A DNA stretch of 10,744 nucleotides, from contig JALNYV010000034.1 in the NCBI GenBank assembly GCA_023229785.1, positions 1 through 10,744 of the forward strand, given 5' to 3'. Each line of letters begins with the position of its first letter. Position 1 is the first letter of the stretch. Below are positions 1-7,000 of the stretch, piece by piece. Source of the stretch: Candidatus Dojkabacteria bacterium. GTDB taxonomy: Bacteria > Patescibacteria > Dojkabacteria > SC72. The position numbers and the translations under genes are program-made. A model generated the notes under the pieces. The model had not been told where the DNA came from and did no database searches. It saw nothing but the letters and a program-made list of their open reading frames with translations.

Positions 1-1
1 T

Positions 2-3000
2 GAAGACGATGCCACAGATTTAAATGATGTTGAAAAGGCATTACATTTAGTAAATATAGAATTAAGAGATTCTGAAACAAGTTTTCGACCATTGGGCGAT
101 GTTATTGATGATGTTGCTGCTCGATGGAACAGCTTGAACGACATTGAGCAGAGCGCTGTGGCCAATGCAATAGCGGGCGTCCGGCAGCGTGAAAATTTTC
201 TCGTCTTGATGTCAAATTATTCCGAGGTTCTCAAAGCCCAAACAATAGCATCACAATCGGCTGGTCTATCCGCCCAAAGATATGGTATATATCTTGACGG
301 CGTTGAAGCCTCTGCTAACAAAGCAAAAGCTGCTTGGGAAGGTGTCTGGCAAGAAACAATAAATTCAAACGCTATAAAATTTTTCTATGATTTATCGGCA
401 GCAATGGGTGTTGCGACTAAGGGTATTGGGGGACTCATACCTCTTTTAACAACAGTTACTGGTCTCTTGGTTGCACTAAATAGTGTCAAGGTTATGAGCA
501 TTGGCAAACAAATAGCGGGACTTTTTACTGGAGCAATGACTGGAAACCCCGTTGCTATTGTTGGTTTGATAGTTGCAGCAATTGGTGCACTTGTTTCTCT
601 TGTCAATTCTTTTCCAACGGCAGAAGAAAAAATAAGGTCAATCAACGATGAAATACAATCATCCGTAGATAAACTAGCCGCTTTTGGGGATCAAAAAACT
701 TATCTTGCAAACCTTATAAAAGAATTTGAAAATCTTAGAGATAAAACAGCACTAACAGCAGAAGAAACAGATAGATATTATGAATTACAAAAATTAATTT
801 ATGATATACTTCCTGAAACCAACATTAGTTATGATGAACAGGGGAGATTAATATTAACTAATAAAAATAATCTTAGTTTGCTAAATGTTGAGATGGAAAA
901 ACAAATAGCAAATCAAAAGGCAATCAATCTCGAATTATATACAACTCAAGCACTAGAATTAGCAAGTGCTGCTAGGGCACTATTCAATCCCCTACCCTCA
1001 TCGGCAAGAGGTTTTACTGCTGGAAAAGAATTTGGAGCCGGGGAAAATCTTTTACCTCCCGTTGTAAATATGGAGGGTATTACTGATGATAACAGAGAGA
1101 TTCTTGAGGGTATAGCAGATGAACTAGTTCGATTACATTCTTTAACGGATGGACAAATTGACCTATCTTTTCTTAAGGACATGCCAGAATTGGCCGAAAT
1201 GGTTTGGTCAAAAGTCATGGAGCTTAATAGCGGATTAGCAGAATTTCCGAAAGCAATAGCAGAAGGTAATGAATCAGCCGCCCAACTCCTCCCAACTCTC
1301 GACCAAATTGTTGCCGGTATGAATGCAGTAACAGCCGCACAAAAAGAATGGGAGACAACGGGTAATCTAAGTGCCGAAACAGTGATAAAACTTATAGGTG
1401 CTAATGCTTCCCTGGCTCCTTATCTACACCAAACGGCGAATGGTTTTTATTTAGATGCGGCGGGAGCCAAGGCTGCCCTTTATGCTGAAATGCTTTTATA
1501 TTTTCAAACCATTGATTTAAAAAACGGAAATACGGTTCTTGCGGATGCAGCGGTTGCTGCTGCTAGTGGTAACTATATTTTAGCGGCATCTGCAATAGCG
1601 GCATCGGGAGCATTGGCGGAAGAAAAATTGAGAATGCTAGAACTCTTGTCTGCATTTGCAAATATGTCTTTCACTATTCCCACCTATGGCGGTGGTGGAA
1701 GTTCCGGTAATCCTAATCAAAAAGAAATAGATGAACTTAATGCAAAAAAGAAAGCACTTCAAAAAATTTTAGATGAATTTAGAAAATATATCAAGTTACA
1801 AAAAGAATCTCTTAGACTTCAAAAAGAAGAAAAAGACTTCACAGAAGACCTCGCCAAGAAACATAAGAGTTTAGCAGAACTTAAAAAAGAACTTGCTATT
1901 ATTTCTATGGATACTAGCGAAGAAGGTATGGCAAGAAGGTTAGAGCTTGAAGAAGAGATTGCTGAACTTGAATATGAGATAGCATCAGACTTAGAAGATA
2001 GAAAATATGAACTAATGCAGCAAGCACTAGATAAAATGTTGGAACTATTTGAAAATTCTATCAATGAACAAATTGAAGCGATTGATGAATTAATTGATGC
2101 ACTTACAAAGGTTGGAACAACTGTTGGCGGAGTTGGGGGAAAGTTTGAAAAAATGTTTGAATCTGAAGTTCCGTTAACGATGCTACAAAATATTAGAAAA
2201 TATTTGTTAGAAGAGTTTGGCCCAGCCATAGATGACGTAGCCCAAGATGAAATGGAAACCTTAATAAACGCATTTATAGCAGCCGGTGGAAAAGTTGGAG
2301 ATATGACTGGTGCGTGGGTAACATTAATAGCTAAAATAAGAGAAGCCATAGAAGAGGCAAAAAAATTTGCAACGTATGGTTATGGTGGTGGCGGTGGAGA
2401 GGGTTGTTTCATAGCAGGAACAATGGTTTCTATGGCAAATGGAATCGACATTCCTATAGAAAAAGTTAAAGTTGGAGACCTCGTATTATCTCACGACATT
2501 GTTACCAATAAAATGATACCAGCAGAGGTAAGTCAAACCCTTGTTCACCCAAAAGAAACGGTTGTCGGATATTTAGTTATTAATGATAATCTTTGTGTAA
2601 CTCCCGAACATACGGTTTGTGTAAATGAATCGTGGAAATTTGCTGGGGATTTGAAGCTTGGTGAATTGTTTACAACGCTCAATAACCAAAGAGAAATTAT
2701 TACATCCATAGAATGGGTTTCTGAAAGCGTTCCAGTTTATAACCTTGGAACAAATAACGAGTATCATAACTTTTTTGCCAATGGATATTTGGTTCACAAC
2801 GAAGAAAAAAAATATCATACGGGTGGCATGGTAGAAGAACATCATACTGGTGGAGATTTTGCAGGAGGTCTTAAAAGCAACGAAGTCTTTGCTAAATTAT
2901 TAAAGGGAGAATTTGTTGCCACGCAAGGTCAAATGGATAGATTTATGAACAGAATTCTACCGTCTATGATGGGAGATGCAACACAAAAGGGTGTCTCCAT

Positions 3001-3175
3001 TAGAGAAAAGGGTGGAGGAGATATCAACATAAAAATGCCCATACAAGTTTTAGGAAACCTAGACAAAGATTCTTTGCCAGCATTTGAAAAATTGATGGAG
3101 AAGTCCTTCAAGAAAATGACTCAAGCAATGACAGCACAGGGTTATAAAAGAACGACGAACAACTATGGCTCATAA
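2..3175 (+). CDS. Phage tail tape measure protein (TP901-type), 5' partial, with embedded Hint domain
   Basis: This is the protein that sets tail length, fills the tail tube and is ejected during infection. The frame is open from base 2, so the TTG at 92 is an internal codon and the N-terminus lies outside the window. The first visible part (about 80-340) has the TP901-type signature: FRPLGDVIDDVAARW, then ANAIAGVRQRENFLVLM, then a SAGLSAQRYGIYLD segment. A hydrophobic stretch (about 422-615) fits the membrane-active segment usual in tape measures. A Gly-rich linker (about 1686-1708) precedes a strongly charged coiled coil (about 1709-2110). A second Gly linker (about 2378-2404) leads into a Hint domain (2405-2800). 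The last 124 residues carry a doubled HTGG motif and LKSNEVFAKLLKGEFVAT, which is typical of tape-measure C-termini. The stop codon is TAA at 3173. Its family is clear; the embedded Hint is the odd feature. Confidence 0.95.
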   Translation, partial: EDDATDLNDVEKALHLVNIELRDSETSFRPLGDVIDDVAARWNSLNDIEQSAVANAIAGVRQRENFLVLMSNYSEVLKAQTIASQSAGLSAQRYGIYLDGVEASANKAKAAWEGVWQETINSNAIKFFYDLSAAMGVATKGIGGLIPLLTTVTGLLVALNSVKVMSIGKQIAGLFTGAMTGNPVAIVGLIVAAIGALVSLVNSFPTAEEKIRSINDEIQSSVDKLAAFGDQKTYLANLIKEFENLRDKTALTAEETDRYYELQKLIYDILPETNISYDEQGRLILTNKNNLSLLNVEMEKQIANQKAINLELYTTQALELASAARALFNPLPSSARGFTAGKEFGAGENLLPPVVNMEGITDDNREILEGIADELVRLHSLTDGQIDLSFLKDMPELAEMVWSKVMELNSGLAEFPKAIAEGNESAAQLLPTLDQIVAGMNAVTAAQKEWETTGNLSAETVIKLIGANASLAPYLHQTANGFYLDAAGAKAALYAEMLLYFQTIDLKNGNTVLADAAVAAASGNYILAASAIAASGALAEEKLRMLELLSAFANMSFTIPTYGGGGSSGNPNQKEIDELNAKKKALQKILDEFRKYIKLQKESLRLQKEEKDFTEDLAKKHKSLAELKKELAIISMDTSEEGMARRLELEEEIAELEYEIASDLEDRKYELMQQALDKMLELFENSINEQIEAIDELIDALTKVGTTVGGVGGKFEKMFESEVPLTMLQNIRKYLLEEFGPAIDDVAQDEMETLINAFIAAGGKVGDMTGAWVTLIAKIREAIEEAKKFATYGYGGGGGEGCFIAGTMVSMANGIDIPIEKVKVGDLVLSHDIVTNKMIPAEVSQTLVHPKETVVGYLVINDNLCVTPEHTVCVNESWKFAGDLKLGELFTTLNNQREIITSIEWVSESVPVYNLGTNNEYHNFFANGYLVHNEEKKYHTGGMVEEHHTGGDFAGGLKSNEVFAKLLKGEFVATQGQMDRFMNRILPSMMGDATQKGVSIREKGGGDINIKMPIQVLGNLDKDSLPAFEKLMEKSFKKMTQAMTAQGYKRTTNNYGS
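2405..2800 (+). other. Hint (intein-like / BIL-type) domain inside the tape measure protein
   Basis: This segment encodes 132 residues with the Hint fold signatures in order. Block A is Cys1 in CFIAGTMVSMANG followed by IEKVKVGDLVLS. Block B is VTPEHTVCV, with the T-x-x-H motif at Thr66 and His69. Block F is VYNLGTNNEYHNFFANGYL with His121. It ends in VHN, with His131 and Asn132. There is no homing endonuclease insertion. The residue before Cys1 is Gly and the residue after Asn132 is Glu, where a classical intein would have Cys, Ser or Thr. That arrangement resembles A-type bacterial intein-like domains, which are known to cleave and sometimes splice. From the residues present, N-terminal acyl shift and Asn cyclisation look possible. 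Whether it splices or only cleaves is inference. Confidence 0.92.
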
Positions 3176-3190
3176 AATAAGCATTTTATG
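3171..3190 (+). other. AT-rich hairpin over the tape measure stop codon
   Basis: CATAAAAT at 3171-3178 and ATTTTATG at 3183-3190 are perfect inverted repeats (8 bp) around the loop AAGC. The left arm contains the TAA stop codon. It is immediately followed by a second, GC-richer hairpin. Its role is unknown; it may be an mRNA 3'-end or processing structure, or chance in AT-rich DNA. Confidence 0.4.
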
Positions 3191-3192
3191 CT

Positions 3193-3221
3193 GGGGCAGG
3201 AGACAAACATCTCCTGTCCCC
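3193..3221 (+). terminator. GC-rich hairpin between tape measure and distal tail genes, possible weak terminator or processing site
   Basis: GGGGCAGGAGA (3193-3203) pairs with TCTCCTGTCCCC (3210-3221), giving 11 base pairs with one bulged T and the loop CAAACA. No T-run follows (the next bases are TTCATAAG), so it does not look like a standard intrinsic terminator. It ends 9 bases before the ribosome binding site of the next gene. A transcript-stabilising or processing hairpin, or one that tunes expression between two tail genes made in very different amounts, is equally plausible. Confidence 0.4.
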
Positions 3222-3242
3222 TTCATAAGAAAGGAGTAAAGA

Positions 3243-4055
3243 ATGCCTTTTTACGCAAAAGATTTTATATATAATGGCATACCCTCACAGTTTTACGGTT
3301 TAAAGTTTGGGGAGATAGATGCCAGCGGAGATAGCACAAGTTCTGCCAGTAATCAAATTTCCATCATTCAACAAAAGATTTTTAAAAATCCCGTTCCTTA
3401 TTTATATGGAGTAGAACAGAGCGAGGTTTTGGAATTTGCTGTTAGTATAATGTCAGAAGCAGAAATACCTTCAACCAAGTATTCGGAAATATCTTCTTGG
3501 CTATTTGGTAAACAAAATTATGGTATACTCAGAATCATGCAAAATGATATGAAAGGCATGTATTATAAGTGCTTTTTTACTGAACCAGAAACAATCAGGG
3601 TTGGAAATATGATACAAGGGTTTACTGCAACCGTAGTCTGTGATAGTCCTTGGGCATGGAAAGAACCAAAAACACATACTTATTATATAGCAACATCGCC
3701 GGGAAGTACTGGAAATTTTGTTACAGAACTTTATAATTATTCTGCTAATGACTATTACACACTTCCGACATCGGTTATTATACAGATGGGCTCAGGGGGT
3801 GGGGATATAGATATTATAAATGCAGATGACAACAGCAGAATATCTACAATCACGGGGCTTACTCATTGGGAAACCATTACGATGAATTCACAATTGCAAT
3901 TAATTAGTAGTGATGTAGAAAGACCAGAATCAATTATAAATAATTTTAATTTAAAATGGCTTAGATTAATTAAAGGAAACAATAGGCTGAGGATAAGAGG
4001 AGACGTTAAACGTCTTGTTGTAGTTTATCCGGTTGCACACAAGTCAGGAGGCTAG
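3243..4055 (+). CDS. Distal tail protein (Dit, Sipho_tail family)
   Basis: Dit proteins form the hexameric ring that joins the tail tube to the tip or baseplate in siphophages of Gram-positive hosts. The 270-residue product begins MPFYAKDFIYNGIPSQFYGL, the usual opening of the family ('...F.ynG..s..fgl'). It contains an ISSWLFGKQNYGILRI segment near residues 83-98 and TATVVCDSPWAWKE near residues 128-141, both typical of the conserved N-terminal Dit domain. The remainder is a beta-rich C-terminal domain (about 150-270). Length is normal for the family. The start is supported by AAGGAG at 3231-3236, six bases upstream of the ATG. The stop TAG directly abuts the next start codon, so translation of the following hub gene is probably coupled. 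The position directly after the tape measure gene is the classical one. Confidence 0.9.
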   Translation: MPFYAKDFIYNGIPSQFYGLKFGEIDASGDSTSSASNQISIIQQKIFKNPVPYLYGVEQSEVLEFAVSIMSEAEIPSTKYSEISSWLFGKQNYGILRIMQNDMKGMYYKCFFTEPETIRVGNMIQGFTATVVCDSPWAWKEPKTHTYYIATSPGSTGNFVTELYNYSANDYYTLPTSVIIQMGSGGGDIDIINADDNSRISTITGLTHWETITMNSQLQLISSDVERPESIINNFNLKWLRLIKGNNRLRIRGDVKRLVVVYPVAHKSGG

Positions 4056-7000
4056 ATGGAAGCATTATTTAATATTTTTAATCAACAGGAATATCCAAGC
4101 ATTATACTTTGTAATCCTGATAAGACAGCACTTTACTCTCTTGGCCTGGCATATGAAATTACCAACAATTTAAAGTATAACGCAATATCGGAACTTGAGT
4201 TTAAATATCCCCAAAGCCATGATGGTGGACTTACAATAGACCCCGTATACGAACTTCTTATTGGTAAAAGACTTATCCTTGTAGATGGCATAGGATACTA
4301 TGTTATCAGCAACATTGAAGAAGATTTGGATGGAAGCGTTGCTATAAAAAACGTAACTGCTCAATCTTTGGAGTCGGAACTGTTTTCTAGGAGAATTACC
4401 GGTTTCCCTGCCAATTTTACTCATACCATTATGGAAGTATTGGATTATGTTTTAGAAAATAGTCCCGGTTGGACTAGGGGATATGTTGACCCATTTCTGC
4501 AAACAGAATCATCAATAAAAGGAGCTACGGCGACAGAAGTACCTATCTATAGAACATTTGATACTAAAAATACTACTATTTATAAATTTCTTATTGAAGA
4601 CCTTGAAAAAGCTTTTGGGTGTGTGCTTGAATTTGACTCTTTTGAAAAAAAAGTAAACGCCTATTCAAGTACTTTTCCAAATACCAACACAAACATTGTG
4701 CTCTCCTTTGACAATCTCGTGCAAGAAGTAGAATTCAAAGAAGTAACGGATGAAATTTGTACTGCTCTTTATTGCTATGGAGGAGGGACGGTTGATATCC
4801 GAGACGTTAACCCCCTTGGTGGAAATGCTATTTACAATTTTGATTATTTTAAAACCTCACACTGGATGTCTGAAAGTCTTATCACAGCCCTTAATAAATG
4901 GGAGACGCTTGTAAGGGAAATAACCCCATATTATCAAACAAATTTATCTGAATTACAAACAATTCTAGAAGAAATAAATAAATTAGAAGAGCAGGTTGAA
5001 GTTCGTAAAGTAAATTTGGCAGCTAACAAAAAAGCTCTTGAAGCCCTTCTTACCATAAAAGAAGAAGACAGAACTGACGCAGAAAACAGAAAAATTATAA
5101 GAGTAAGGGGTTATATTTTAAAAAATGAAACCCATATAGCAAGCGCAAAAGTTTCAATAAAAGAAAAAAGAATTTCATTAATTAGTTTTGTTGCTGTTCA
5201 AATGGAGGTTGTTCACGGATTATATTTTACAAGAAAGTTATCTTATATTTCTTTTAGAGAAGACTTGGAAAGTATGGCTGCAAATACGGGTTCGATTTTG
5301 GGGAGTTGGAGAAACACATATGTTAAACCAGCCATTCCATTAACAAACCCTTTACCAAAGGAAAAAATACGAGAAATTGCCCTTAAAATACATGAAGTAA
5401 ATAATAACATTAAGGCTCTTTTAGAATATATTACAGACCTTATTACAAACTGGGGTACATTAAATAGACCACATCGGGACACTAGAATAGAAATTATATC
5501 TCAGTTAAACGGAGAGATAAGGTCTATAAATACACTAATGGCACTCTTTACTAGAATTATTCCTGACGACATAGTTTTGTTAGAACCGCTAGACAATATA
5601 GTAATAAGACTAATGGGATACAAAAGTGTAATTAAAGAATCACAATTTGGAGTAACATACACAGAGGGAGAAAGAATAAACATAAACGACCATCCCGTCT
5701 ATCTTACTCCAGACCAATATACAGAACTATCTCCTTATATTTTTGAAAACACATATACGAATAAAAATTTAGTCGTTGGTAAAGAACCGACCCTTGCTGA
5801 AAAACGAGCAATATCATTACAATTGTATAATCAAGGAAAAGGAGTATCGGGAAGAACATCACAACCAAGATATGAATTTTCTGGAAAGTTTATAAATTTT
5901 CTAGCACTACAAGATTTCTCATCTTTCATCAGTGAACTTGAACTCGGAAGATTGATTACTATTAAGAAAAACGATGACAGTTATATCAGAACAGCCTTGT
6001 TAGAAATAAACATTCCTTATGATAGTCCTGAAGATTTAGAACTAACATTTTCAAACAGCTTTAGAATCAATAATCCAAAATTTATATGGGCTAATATGAT
6101 GAGTGAAGCGGTTGAACTTGGAGCTGCATCTAGACCTCCTTTGTTTCTTGATGGAACAATGGGTGGTTGGGTTGTTGGCACGGATAAATTAACGGGAGGA
6201 CTTCAAAATAATGCCAACAGTTTTACTAATGTTACCGTTATAAACCAATCTCCAACCCCAACAGCGTATGTAAGTAGCCTTGGTTATATTTCATTCGGCA
6301 ATCCTCCTCCAGAAGAATACGGAGATAAAGCGGGTGCTTGGCTTGGGTATATGAATGAACCAAAATTTTCACTATATTCCAATACTGACAACTATTTACA
6401 GTGGGATGGCAATAGATTATTAATAAAAGCACAAAACTTTACTCTCGATGCAGAAGGAAACATTACGGCGACAAGCGCAACATTAAGTGGACATATAACT
6501 GCCGCAGAAGGATATATAGGCGGTTGGACAATTGGTGCTACAAGCCTAACAGATACTGCTGGCTTGGTGGGCATGTCTTCCGAGGTTACACTAGCAGATG
6601 ACATTAGATTTTGGGCGGGGCATGTAACTCCTGCAAGTGCGCCTTTTAGTGTAACAGAAGCGGGTGTGATTAATGCAACATCTGGTACGATAGGTGGAAA
6701 CGCCTTGGGGACTACATTTATTAGTTCAACTACTTTTGTTTCTGGTGCATTGGGAAGTGGTTGGAGAATTATCAACACGGGGGAAGCGGAATTTCAAAAT
6801 GTTACCGTGAGAGGAATTCTTAAAACGGCCGTTTTTCAAAAAGATACAATTTCGGTTGTAAATGGTCAAGTATTGATTACAAGTGGGGATGTTTTAGCAA
6901 GCGATATGACGGCCCTGGATGCTTCAACGTTAACAATAAAAGGAAACACTACGTTTTATGCAAACGAAGTTATAAGACTAAAAGATGGGCTAATAAATGA

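Noticed and set aside
92..94. TTG at 92 as start of the tape measure gene
   Set aside because: The same frame is open from base 2, and the residues upstream and across 92 match the continuous family signature, so the gene runs in from outside the window.
1819..2349. 176-codon open frame on the minus strand
   Set aside because: It is antisense to the coiled-coil region of the tape measure, has low-complexity Ser/Ile-rich composition produced by reversed Glu/Lys codons, and lacks a ribosome binding site or context.
4001..4015. AGACGTT-A-AACGTCT palindrome near the end of the distal tail gene
   Set aside because: It lies within conserved coding sequence, is isolated and short; I see no second copy or linked promoter.
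6392..6778. 128-codon open frame on the minus strand (and a similar one at 7472-7753)
   Set aside because: These mirror the fiber repeats on the opposite strand; their similarity to each other comes from the duplicated module, not from a real gene pair.
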